From Brienomyrus brachyistius (lineage: Eukaryota > Chordata > Actinopteri > Osteoglossiformes > Mormyridae): DNA of 64,000 nt. The stretch spans positions 13,789,191 to 13,853,190 of the forward strand of contig NC_064540.1 in assembly GCF_023856365.1 (NCBI RefSeq). Reading direction: 5' to 3'. This document shows positions 24,488-35,023 of this stretch, piece by piece (positions within the stretch are counted from its first letter, which is position 1; the number at the start of each line of letters is the position of its first letter). A program made the position numbers and the translations under genes. Below the pieces are notes generated by a model. That model made no database searches. It had not been told where the DNA came from and worked only from the letters and a program-made list of their open reading frames with translations.

Positions 24488-26706
24488 TGCAGTCCTGGCC
24501 TCTGCCCAGGAGAGAGTGTGAGGAGAATTTTGAAACAGAAAATGTGACCTTGTACCGTTACACAACTTAAGACATGTTTGCAGGAAGAATGGGATAAAGT
24601 AACACCTGAATTCTTCATTGCTTGCTATCCTCAGTGCTAAAATGTCTTAAGTGCTGTGAGAAGGAACGGCAACGTTGCAAAGTGCTGATTGCTATCTAAA
24701 CTTTGTTTTTTGGAATGTGCTGTAGGTCTGAAATGCAGGAATGGATGTATATTAACACGTGAAATGAAGTTGACCAGACAAGACATGAAATATCTTGGGT
24801 TCATACTGTCTGCAACGAAATAAGTCAAAGTAAATTTCAGAATGTTTTTTTTTTTTTTTGCATTTTCCATAGCATTCCAACTTTTTCTGATTTTGGGTTG
24901 TAGATGTTACTGAACACTGTTACAGTGCATAGGCAAATACGCCTATTTCAAAATAAAAGAGACAGCAGTTTTTTTATTTATGCTTTTTTGAATTGTTTGC
25001 TATAGAACCTCTTTACTTAGGGAGATGAAAATATTAATATACATGAAAATAATTATTATTGCAGGGGGTGTCACCTTCGGTGGATTTTGCGAAGCGGACT
25101 ACTAAATATTTTTTGCCTGTACCTTATTTACCCCTATAAAAACCTGTAAAGTAATTTCCGGGGATTGCTTGCAGATTCATCTAAAACTGCAGAAGGTAAA
25201 AAGCAAACTTTGGCCAGGAGGTGGCAGCAAATCGCTTTTAAACTTAATTATATATTTTACGCTCAAGGATACCGTTCTGGCAAAGTTTTACTTTTGTTTA
25301 ACGATATCTGTTGAATCAAACACCCCAGAGCTTTAGAACAAAATACTGAATGTTGCACTTCACATGAGAATTCAGTTCAGAGTTCACAAGTTGAAATGTG
25401 ATCTTGTTAGTCCCAAAAACACAACGTACAAACATCTCCCACAGGACGATAGCACAACACACTGCCTAGCGATTTTTTGTGTATTTCCGAATTAAATTGC
25501 TTCTTTAAATTAGAATATGTCACTCTCTAAAAAACATGATAATTTGAAAAAATCATATTCAATGTTTTGCTGAGTAAGTGGAGAGCATATTAAATTTATT
25601 TAACAATATACAATGCTTTGTGTTAAATTATTTTATAACAAGCTAAACAGTTGTCACACAGTAATGACTGTTTTCTGGGACCTATGTAGGAAAAGAGACT
25701 ATCTACGGTAGGCTGGGTTAGTGTCACTCCCTGCATTCCTGCCTCCGTTGCATTCGGCTCGTGACAGTTAGCACGTTCGGCTTGTGACCATTAAATACAT
25801 TCAGGTGAAACTGTAGCTACAGCCTTGAATGTAATGGGAAGAATAAGTAAAAAAAAAATATGCAAGTTTCAGTAAAATTAAATACATTTTAATCCCCTAT
25901 AATTAAAAATGCAGGCTTTAGGCATTCCATTAATGCGCAGTGTTCACATAGCATAAAAATGACTGCGCCTGCAAGCATCCTTGGATTTTATTTCTTTATT
26001 TTCACAGGGCATAATGACTAAAGTTTTTCACTGTTTTTGTTAATTAGCACCAAAATTGTGCAGCAGGGATGTGTTACGTCCAACATACAGGGCATCTATT
26101 CAGCACCATCATTATAAAAAGCACCAAATCATGCATGAGCAGTAACTAAACTGTAAATAAAAAGAAAATACTTTCTAAAAACTCTGAAATAAAAAATGCT
26201 ATACTTCAATCAACACAGATCGAAGGAGCTTTCTGCTCAGTAATGCACTAAGAAAGCTCTTTAAGGTGCGTTTTTCAGATGATGTTCTTGTATGATAAGC
26301 ATTTACAGCAGCAGGGAACATTGCAGGAATTGTATTTAGCTTCTTTCCTGTGAGCTGGAGGAGTCTAAGCTATCACGCTTTCCTTGGTTCCGTTCCTTTG
26401 TGGGATGAAGTACAGACGCAAGCGGAATACCTGCCCTCTGTGCACCATCATAGAACACAAACTACCGAGGCTGAGAGCCAGAGCCTCTCTCCTGACCTCA
26501 GCAGAGCCATCTGGCGGTGAGCTACATGCCGGAACCTTCCTCCGACGCAGCCACACTGACCCGGCCCTGAGAAAAAAGAACCCCAGTCAATACCAGTTTT
26601 TTTTTAAAGAGAGGTTCACATAGAAACACAAAGTAAAAATCAGTCTACAGAAAAAAAAAAGTTATTTAAAAAATATTTAGCTGTAGTGATCCAGCTAATG
26701 AGTTTC
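24488..26706. other. Intergenic, no gene seen
   Basis: AT-rich DNA. A GC-richer patch at 26390-26575 has a 79-codon plus-strand open frame, rich in Arg, that matches no family I know. Short A and T runs occur, but no repeat that I can name. Confidence 0.55.
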
Positions 26707-29700
26707 CTATACACAAACATTCATGAGTACATGAAGCTGCTTACGAACATTGGCTGTCCTATACACAAATAGACAGACACGTACATGAAGCTGCTTACCG
26801 AACATTGGCTGTCCTATACACAAATGGTCATACACGTGCATGAAGCTGCTTACCGAACATTGCCTGTCCTACACACAAATAGTCATACACGTGCATGAAG
26901 CTGCTTACCGAACATTGCCTGTCCTATACACAAATGGTCATACACGTGCATGAAGCTGCTTACCGAACATTGGCTGTCATATACACAAATGGTCAGACAC
27001 GTACATGAAGCTGCTTACCGAACATTGGCTGTCATATACACAAATGGTCAGACAAGTGCATGAAGCTGCTTACCGAACATTGGCTGTGCTATACACAAAT
27101 GGTCAGACACGTACATGAAGCTGCTTACCAAACATTGGCTGTCATATACACAAATGGTCAGACAAGTGCATGAAGCTGCTTACCGAACATTGGCTGTGCT
27201 ATACACAAATGGTCAGACACGTGCATGAAGCTGCTTACCGAACATTGGCTGTCCTATACACAAATGGTCAGACACGTACATGAAGCTGCTTACCGAACAT
27301 TGGCTGTCCTATACACAAATGGTCAGACAGGTACATGAAGCTGCTTACCGAACATTGGCTGTGCTATACACAAATGGTCACACACGTGCATGAAGCTGCT
27401 TACCGAACATTGGCTGTCCTATACACAAATGGTCAGACACGTACATGAAGCTGCTTACCGAACATTGGCTGTCCTATACACAAATGGTCAGACACGTACA
27501 TGAAGCTGCTTACCGAACATTGGCTGTCCTATACACAAATGGTCAGACACGTGCATGAAACTGCTTACCGAACATTGGCTGTCCTATACACAAATGGTCA
27601 GACACGTACATGAAGCTGCTTACCGAACATTGGCTGTGCTATACACAAATGGTCAGACACGTGCATGAAGCTGCTTACCGAACATTGGCTGTCCTATACA
27701 CAAATGGTCAGACACGTACATGAAGCTGCTTACCGAACATTGGCTGTCCTATACACAAATGGTCATACACGTGCATGAAGCTGCTTATCGAACATTAAGT
27801 GTCCTATACACAAATGGTCAGACACGTACGTGAGGCTGCTTACCGAACATTGGCTGTCCTATACACAAATGGTCAGACACGTACATGAAGCTGCTTATCG
27901 AACATTGGCTGTCCTATACACAAATGGTCAAACACGTACATGAAACTGCTTACCGAACATTGCCTGTCCTATACACAAATGGTCATACACGTGCATGAAG
28001 CTGCTTACCGAACATTGGCTGTCATATACACAAATGGTCAGACACGTACATGAAACTGCTTACCGAACATTGCCTGTCCTATACACAAATGGTCATACAC
28101 GTGCATGAAGCTGCTTACCGAACATTGGCTGTCATATACACAAATGGTCAGACACGTACATGAAACTGCTTACCGAACATTGCCTGTCCTATACACAAAT
28201 GGTCATACACGTGCATGAAGCTGCTTACCGAACATTGGCTGTCATATACACAAATGGTCAGACACGTACATGAAGCTGCTTACCGAACATTGCCTGTCCT
28301 ATACACAAATGGTCAAACACGTACATGAAGCTGCTTACCGAACATTGGCTGTCATATACACAAATGGTCATACACGTGCATGAAGCTGCTTACCGAACAT
28401 TGGCTGTCCTATACACAAATGGTCAAACACGTACATGAAACTGCTTACCGAACATTGCCTGTCCTATACACAAATGGTCATACACGTGCATGAAGCTGCT
28501 TACCGAACATTGGCTGTCATATACACAAATGGTCATACACGTGCATGAAGCTGCTTACCGAACATTGGCTGTCCTATACACAAATGGTCATACACGTGCA
28601 TGAAGCTGCTTACCGAACATTGCCTGTCCTATACACAAATGGTCAGACACGTACATGAAGCTGCTTACCGAACATTGGCTGTCCTATACACAAATCGTCA
28701 GACACGTACATGAAGCTGCTTACCGAACATTGCCTGTCCTATACACAAATGGTAAAACACGTACATGAAACTGCTTACCGAACATTGGCTGTCCTATACA
28801 CAAATGGTCAGACACGTACATGAAGCTGCTTACCGAACATTGGCTGTCCTATACACAAATGGTCAGACACGTACATGAAGCTGCTTACCGAACATTGCCT
28901 GTCCTATACACAAATAGTCATACACGTGCATGAAGCTGCTTACCGAACATTGCCTGTCCTATACACAAATGGTCAGACACGAAGATGAAGCTGCTTACCG
29001 AACATTGGCTGTGCTATACACAAATGGTCAGACACGTGCATGAAGCTGCTTACCGAACATTGGCTGTCATATACACAAATGGTCAGACACGTACATGAAG
29101 CTGCTTACCGAACATTGGCTGTCCTATACACAAATGGTCATACACGTGCATGAAGCTGCTTATCGAACATTGCCTGTCCTATACACAAATGCTCAGAGAC
29201 GTACATGAAGCTGCTTACCGAACATTGGCTGTCCTATACACAAATGGTCAGACACGTGCATGAAGCTGCTTACCGAACATTGGCTGTCCTATACACAAAT
29301 GGTCATACACGTGCATGAAGCTGTTTATCGAACATTAAGTGTCCTATACACAAATGGTCAGACACGTACGTGAGGCTGCTTACCGAACATTGGCTGTCCT
29401 ATACACAAATGGTCAGACACGTGCATGAAGCTGCTTACCGAACATTGGCTGTCCTATACACAAATGGTCATACACGTGCATGAAGCTGCTTATCGAACAT
29501 TGGCTATCCTATACACAAATGGTCAGACACGTGCATGAAGCTGCTTACCGAACATTGGCTGTCCTATACACAAATGGTCATATACGTGCATGAAGCTGCT
29601 TATCGAACATTGGCTGTCCTATACACAAATGGTCAGACACATTCATGAAGCTGCTTATCGAACATTGGCTGTCCTATACACAAATGGTCAGACACGTTCA

Positions 29701-30540
29701 TGAAGCTGCTTACCGAACATTGGCTGTCCTATACACAAATGGTCAGACACGTACATGAAGCTGCTTACCGAACATTGGCTGTCCTATACACAAATGGTCA
29801 TATACGTGCATGAAGCTGCTTACCGAACATTGGCTGTCCTATACACAAATAGTCAGACACGTACATGAAGCTGCTTACCGAACATTGGCTGTCATATACA
29901 CAAATGGTCAGACAAGTGCATGAAGCTGCTTACCGAACATTGGCTGTGCTATACACAAATGGTCAGACACGTGCATGAAGCTGCTTACCGAACACTGGCT
30001 GTGCTATACACAAATGGTCAGACACGTACATGAAGCTGCTTACTGAACATTGGCTGTCCTATACACAAATGGTCAGACACGTGCATGAAGCTGCTTACCG
30101 AACACTGGCTGTGCTATACACAAATGGTCAGACACGTACATGAAGCTGCTTACTGAACATTGGCTGTCCTATACACAAATAGTCATACACGTGCATGAAG
30201 CTGCTTACCGAACACTGGCTGTGCTATACACAAATGGTCAGACACGTTCATGAAGCTGCTTACTGAACATTGCCTGTCCTATACACAAATAGTCATACAC
30301 GTGCATGAAGCTGCTTACCGAACATTGGCTGTGCTATACACAAATGGTCAGACACGTGCATGAAGCTGCTTACCGAACATTGCCTGTCCTATACACAAAT
30401 GGTCAGACACGTACATGAAGCTGCTTACTGAACATTGGCTGTCCTATACACAAATGGTCAGACACGTACATGAAGTTCCTTACCGAACATTGGCTGTCCT
30501 ATACACAAATGGTCATACACGTGCATGAAGCTGCTTACCG
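26707..30540. repeat. 55-bp satellite array, about 70 copies
   Basis: The unit starts 'ctatacacaaatggtc', has 'acacgt(a/g)catgaagctg' in the middle and ends 'cgaacattggctgtc'. The step is 55 bases with almost no indels over 3.83 kb. Variants alternate (gtacatg / gtgcatg; ggctgtc / cctgtcc), giving 110-base dimers at about 27930-28300 and 29980-30290. A rare variant pair ('cgaacattaagtgtcc' followed by 'cgtacgtgaggctgc') occurs at 27791 and again at 29331, exactly 28 units apart, which shows a multi-unit duplication. No long open frame is present. Confidence 0.96.
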
Positions 30541-31128
30541 AGTTTTGTATCAATTTAGACGCATCATTCAGTCGCGCTGTCAAACTCTCCTCCTGTGGAT
30601 GAAAAGTAGCTCAGGTCATCATAGGACGTGTGAGTTTCATGAAAATGGCCCTTATGCCAGATTGTAATCAAACAGTGAATGCATACAGATTGCTTGTTCC
30701 AGATGTAACCTGGATTTGCATTCTAATTGCCACTGAATCAGCATAACTGTGAGTGAATGAATGAATGAACAAATGAATGAATGAATGAATGAATGAACAA
30801 TAACATGAATGAATGAAAATGGTTGGGCTAGCATATGGAAAACAAGCTCTGCTGATAATCGATAGGAATATACCTACTATCTCAGCAAATATGATGATGT
30901 TTCACGAGGAAACACCACTTTTTATTTCTGTATGTAGGAGCACATTATTGTAATTAGTTGGACAGTAATACAATTTTAAAGAACGAGTGTAATTGATAAT
31001 ATTTAAATATTTCATTTATAAATATTTTTGCGCTAAAGTGTTAGTACTACTTGTAAGATAATACAATAGTAACAGCAGAGTAATTTGTGCTCCCGGAATG
31101 CCCTATGTCTGTGCCCTGGTCAGCATTA
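30541..31128. other. Spacer between the satellite and the peptide candidate
   Basis: Contains an ATGA/AATG microsatellite at 30750-30815. A minus-strand acceptor-like 'tttcatccacag' at about 30600 is followed by about 60 bases ending in a donor-like CG|GTAAGC supplied by the last satellite unit. Whether this is an exon cannot be said. Confidence 0.45.
30750..30815. repeat. (AATG)n microsatellite
   Basis: Imperfect run of 'gaatgaatgaac' words, interrupted by 'caaa' and 'caataac'. Confidence 0.85.
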
Positions 31129-31283
31129 TCATGAGTGACACATCTTCCTCACGTAGTCCGAGTTGGCTTCCAGCGACTCCTCCGCCTCGCTGCTCTCCAT
31201 GTTGCAGCCCCTCAGGCAGCGCGAGTGCGGCTTCTCGCGGCCGCGGCTCAAGAAGTTTGCTGCTGATGACTTCCTCTTCAGCG
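31129..31283 (-). CDS. Exon 2 of the candidate secreted peptide
   Basis: 155 nt: two bases completing the split Ala codon, 50 codons and TGA. Basic KRK and RGREK segments could be processing sites. The polypyrimidine tract before the acceptor is short (GGGGCTCTTCCAG), probably because a transposon inserted just upstream. Confidence 0.42.
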
Positions 31284-31869
31284 CTGGAAGAGCCCCTTCC
31301 CATGTCATGTTCGGTGACGCTTTACATTAATTACACCTTCATAATGCTTTCATAGAACATTCAGTGCACCTTCATAATGCATTCACAGAACATTCATGTG
31401 CATCATGTAAGTATATCTAAACATCCTAACATACCTTAACAGCATAAATAATACATTAATAAACATTAGATGATAATAAGAAACATTATAATTGCATAAT
31501 AATATAATGTTTGTAATTAATGTATATTAAAGCTGATAAGGTATCTTAGGTATTAAGGTATACTTACATGCTTATGAATGTTCTTTGAATGCATTATGGA
31601 GGTGCAGTTAATATAAATAGCATCACCAGATTTTTTAGTGCCAAAGTCGCAGCAGGTGCACACCGTCAGCAAGGGTGTGGAGGAGGGTACAGGTACCTGG
31701 GAATCCTTCCTTGCTGTTGCCCTTGAGGTGACAAAGACTTGAATGTGAACCCAGAGTGACAGGATGCTGCCCAAGCACTCGGATTTCACTTACCGGCCTC
31801 AATGCAGACATAGTTGAGCAGCAGCAACAGCACGAGCAGAGGCATCAGCGTGTCAGTGCGAGGCCCCAT
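31129..31869 (-). CDS. Candidate small secreted peptide gene, 2 exons, 76 aa
   Basis: Exon 1 (31869-31794) encodes MGPRTDTLMP followed by a run of Leu and NYVCIEA, a textbook signal peptide, and ends with a strong donor G|GTAAGT in phase 1. Exon 2 (31283-31129), after the acceptor CTTCCAG|CG, continues in phase as A-LKRKSSAANFLSRGREKP, with two Cys (CLRGC) and an acidic stretch (ESSEAEESLEA), and stops at TGA. Codon third positions in exon 2 are mostly G or C, unlike the flanks, which favours coding. An alternative donor TAC|GTGAGG at 31153 could lead to another exon. The intron contains a MITE whose end lies only about 30 bases from the acceptor. The family is not recognised. The AANFLSRGREK stretch faintly recalls Ucma (ASNFLKRRGKR), whose gene lies near CCDC3 in tetrapods, but the rest does not match. 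Expression is unproven. Confidence 0.45.
31313..31627. mobile_element. MITE, 315 bp, with about 35-bp terminal inverted repeats
   Basis: The left end 'ggtgacgctttacatt' plus 'aattacaccttcataatgc' is mirrored at the right end, whose complement reads 'ggtgatgctatttata' and 'ttaactgcacctccataatgc'. Sub-terminal repeats of 'cataatgcattcacagaacattc' type follow inside. The centre is AT-rich with no coding capacity. No clear target-site duplication is seen, so superfamily is not assigned. Confidence 0.75.
31794..31869 (-). CDS. Signal-peptide exon of the candidate secreted peptide
   Basis: 76 nt: 25 codons plus one base. Two Arg/Asp-containing residues precede a ten-residue core of Leu/Val, then a Cys-Ile-Glu-Ala end, fitting an n-, h- and c-region. 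The donor GGTAAGTG is close to perfect. Confidence 0.5.
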
Positions 31870-33060
31870 CTCCTCTGCTCAGGCCCTGAATGGTGCGCTG
31901 AGCAGCAGCCCGGGCCTTTGTACACTGTCGGCAGCGAGGCCACGCCCCCCAGGAGAGCCCCTGGGGAGTGCCCCAGCATTGCCCTCACTCAGGAAACAGC
32001 GGACATTTTAAAGTCCATGCGTGCCTCATTATTCATTCAAAACAACAGGATTTTATCTACTATTTTAATTATTGGTTGTAGTAAAAAAGGCAAAATCGTC
32101 TGCAGTCTAAGGAAATTAATCGATTTCTCTCTTATTGACAGCGGATGTATTATTTTTATTGTTGTTTTTAAAAGCAGCGCAGGACCTCAGATGTTAATGT
32201 TACCCAGTATGTTATAAATATAAATGTTTTGGCTTTGATAATGCATGAGCTAATCCTTGTTATCAGCTGCACTGCCCTCCCTCGGCAAAACTTCTACCAT
32301 TTCAATCTGTTGCACCTCTGTGTTTCTCCAAGTCTCCGCTAAAACAGTTTGGTTTTTGTTACTCAGTGCCCAACAAATCAGATACTGATGATTCGCGTGG
32401 ATTACACAGATTGGAAAATGAAAGAGTGCCCGCCAAAACAAAGGACCTTGTGATGTCGCAGAATTTGTTTCTGGTCGAAACCTGTTCGGCAATCAAGAAC
32501 CCAGAAAGAAGCTAAAGCTTTACTGAAGACTAGGCAAAATGTTTTAGAATTATTGTAAATACTACAGCAGTAGTCCTTGAAAATAGGGAGCTGTTTTTAA
32601 CACTTCTGTTATGCATTTTGTTTCTTATCATCATATCAGCCAAGCAGGAGGTCAGGGCCTTGCAGTGAGGGACTGAGGGATTGACATCTTTGCTTCTCAG
32701 ACTCTTCTCACCTACTCAGGAGCTTTTAGTTTAATTCTACCTGTGACCCCCTGATACTCTACATTTCACTTTGGGGTTTGTAACATTCCACAGGAAATGG
32801 GCCCTGGGCCCTTAGAGTTTTCGGCATTGGGTTCTAGGCCAGAGCAGCTCTGGCACACATTGAATGGTCATGGTAGAAGTTCTTAACTTGATCTCCCGTT
32901 GTAACCCCACTGGTGCATGCAGACAGAACGTAATTTTGAGGAGTGAACTGATTTCTGGGAAAGTGACAAGTAATGTTCTAGAATATTCTGAATGTCCTCA
33001 GCTCAACTGAAGCACAAAATGGACTCATTCTTTGAATGATATAAGACTTTTCTTTTTAAT
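31870..33060. other. Intergenic, no gene seen
   Basis: Mixed AT-rich DNA with only short open frames. It separates the peptide candidate from the 3' end of the FAM107-family gene. Confidence 0.5.
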
Positions 33061-33073
33061 GTGGCATTAATTC

Positions 33074-33079
33074 TTTATT
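33074..33079 (-). terminator. Candidate poly(A) signal AATAAA (distal)
   Basis: Canonical hexamer on the sense strand of the FAM107-family gene. Use is not proven. Confidence 0.3.
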
Positions 33080-34126
33080 TTGAAATACATAGCAACGCAT
33101 CCTTGTTTTACTTCCATACACCTTCTTTTAAATACTGCTGCTTATAATAATCTATGTTATTCATAACATTTGTTGTGCCGTGTGCAAAAACAGGAAAAAA
33201 AATCATTTTATCTGCTCATAAAACTTCAGTGTGTTAATATAAAATAGACACTTAAATCAATAAGTTAACATAAAAGGACATTATAATAATTAAACTATGC
33301 CAATCATTCCTACAGTTAAAGATCATTTGCAATTTATTTAAACAAAATTTGAAATTATGAATAATTAAATACTACAGAGAAGTCAACATAAAAGGTAATA
33401 CAGAATATAAATTAATAGTATTTGCAATAGATTTTTATTTCTAAAAAATGTACACATATGTACTAAAAGATTCATCTTTAAAGAATTTCTAAAGTGCTGT
33501 GGTAAATTGGACAAGTAGCTTTAATAAATGTCTTAATTATTTTTGCAGGAAAAGATTACATCGCTATTTCTATATGTGTATATATTTCCAAAATAGCATT
33601 TTGAAGAGGAGCAAGTATGTCCTGAAATATATTAGAAAGTTTACAGAATTCCTCTCTCCAAACAGTGTACAAAGTCCCTCTCAAAACTCTGTTTCTTGCT
33701 CTCTCTCACACACAAACACAAACATGCTGTACATTGCAATAGATCAATACGGACCATTGGTCATATCTACATCTGACACCAGCAGTGCCCATACGATTAC
33801 AGGGGAACATTCATTCAGGCTTACATTTCAACAATTCGATTTTTGATGCCCGAACATGTCATCTCAGTGGGAATAATGAATGGGCATTAGATCGCACGCA
33901 TCCCCGTAGAAGGAACTAGAAAAAGACTGAGCCCATAATCCATGGATTGTTTCCTGAACAAACCCTGCAAATCTCTGATTCCTTCTTGTTGCAGTCTAGA
34001 AATCTTTTTTTTGCACATTCTACTTTGTATAAAGATTATCTGCACTTTTTTGTTAAGATATGCATCTTTTTAATGAATTAATGCTATGGGAAGCATGATC
34101 CAAGTCATTTTAAAATTTACAAAATA

Positions 34127-34132
34127 TTTATT
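34127..34132 (-). terminator. Candidate poly(A) signal AATAAA (proximal)
   Basis: Canonical hexamer about 780 bases after the stop codon, on the sense strand. Confidence 0.35.
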
Positions 34133-34583
34133 GACATCCAAAATTGTGCTGTAACGCATGCAAGCTAAAGTGCAAACTGAGCATTGTAGAATTGTTTTCT
34201 AAGTATTGTTACTTTCATTAGTTCAGCTTTTGGCATATATGTACATATATATATATGTTCTTTGACGAGAGAAGCGCTTCTTTCTGTTTCATGTAATACT
34301 GTCTGTATTGTGTCGCTGTTCACAGCGGCCACTGTGGAGCACATTCAGGGACGGTTTGAAGTCCCTGTGAAATGAAGCTAAGCAGTGTGTATGTCATATG
34401 GAGACACTCGTCATGGGTCCGCAGCCGTGTGGTGTGACATCAGTGCGCGTTCAGCCCCGTCTTTCACCATAAAGGCAAGGCCGGTGTTCTGCTTCAAATA
34501 GCCTCTTGAAGATTAAAGAGACTTTATGAAACTTGTCTGATCTAAGGTCCGAGATGGACACCAAAAACAGACAGATATCATGG

Positions 34584-34712
34584 GCTTAAGGCCTACTCAC
34601 ATCCACACACTCCTCTCGGCCTGCTTTTGAGGAGACCCCCCACCCCACAGATATGACGGACTTTAGGCCTACTCACATCCACACACTCCTCTCGGCCTGC
34701 TTTTGAGGTCAT
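34584..34712. repeat. Local direct duplication, about 50 bp, two copies
   Basis: 'aggcctactcacatcc' followed by 'acacactcctctcggcc' and 'tgcttttgagg' appears twice, starting at about 34589 and 34666, with a short unrelated spacer containing 'agaccccccacccc'. Confidence 0.9.
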
Positions 34713-34906
34713 ACAGATCAAACGTGCACATGGCAGATTCACTTGGTCTCATTAGAGATGCTCACTGTCTGACTGGTGTGTCTCCTTTGCGGTCCAATTG
34801 CTTCAGAACATCTGCTGCGTGATGAGAAGGGGCTTGTGTCCTGTCAGACAGGCCCATCGGAGAGGCCACCCCACCTCCAGTCCCCGAAGACTCCAAGGGT
34901 ACCTTC

Positions 34907-35023
34907 TCACACCTCCTTTTCACCTGTGTTCATTATGCTTGTCCTTCTCAAGTTCTCCTTCACCTTTATGAACTCTGGTGCTTTCTCCGCGCCTTCCTCT
35001 TGCTTCTCCTGTTCCCTCTCCAG
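34907..35023 (-). CDS. fam107a: fam107a exon 4 (C-terminus)
   Basis: 117 nt after TTGTTCCAG: 38 codons and TGA. Starts [10 protein letters not shown], then [15 protein letters not shown] and ends TGEKEV, similar in position to the SEEREL end of human FAM107A. Confidence 0.92.
   Translation of the reverse strand: MEREQEKQEEGAEKAPEFIKVKENLRRTSIMNTGEKEV

Larger units (their letters stand above)
33061..34906 (-). other. Probable 3' UTR and 3' flank of the FAM107-family gene
   Basis: AT-rich sequence after the stop codon. AATAAA occurs on the minus strand at 34132-34127 (about 780 bases after the stop) and at 33079-33074 (about 1.8 kb). Either could end the transcript. A local tandem duplication lies at 34584-34712. 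Confidence 0.45.

Noticed and set aside
23905..24618. Ala/Glu/Gly-rich and Pro/Ala/Ser-rich open frames over the 42-bp array
   Set aside because: A single-base insertion and stop-bearing units break the frame on the plus strand, and open frames on both strands argue against selection for protein.
26384..26623. 79-codon Arg-rich plus-strand open frame in a GC-richer patch
   Set aside because: No recognisable domain, no signal peptide, and the end runs into AT-rich low-complexity sequence.
26707..30540. CRISPR-like array
   Set aside because: The repeats are directly contiguous with no unique spacers, and the genome is vertebrate. It is satellite DNA.
31630..31770. Possible extra exon of the secreted-peptide gene (minus strand, TSRATARKDSQ segment)
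   Set aside because: It would need a 56-base intron and a weak donor (GTACCT), while direct joining of the outer exons is already phase-consistent.
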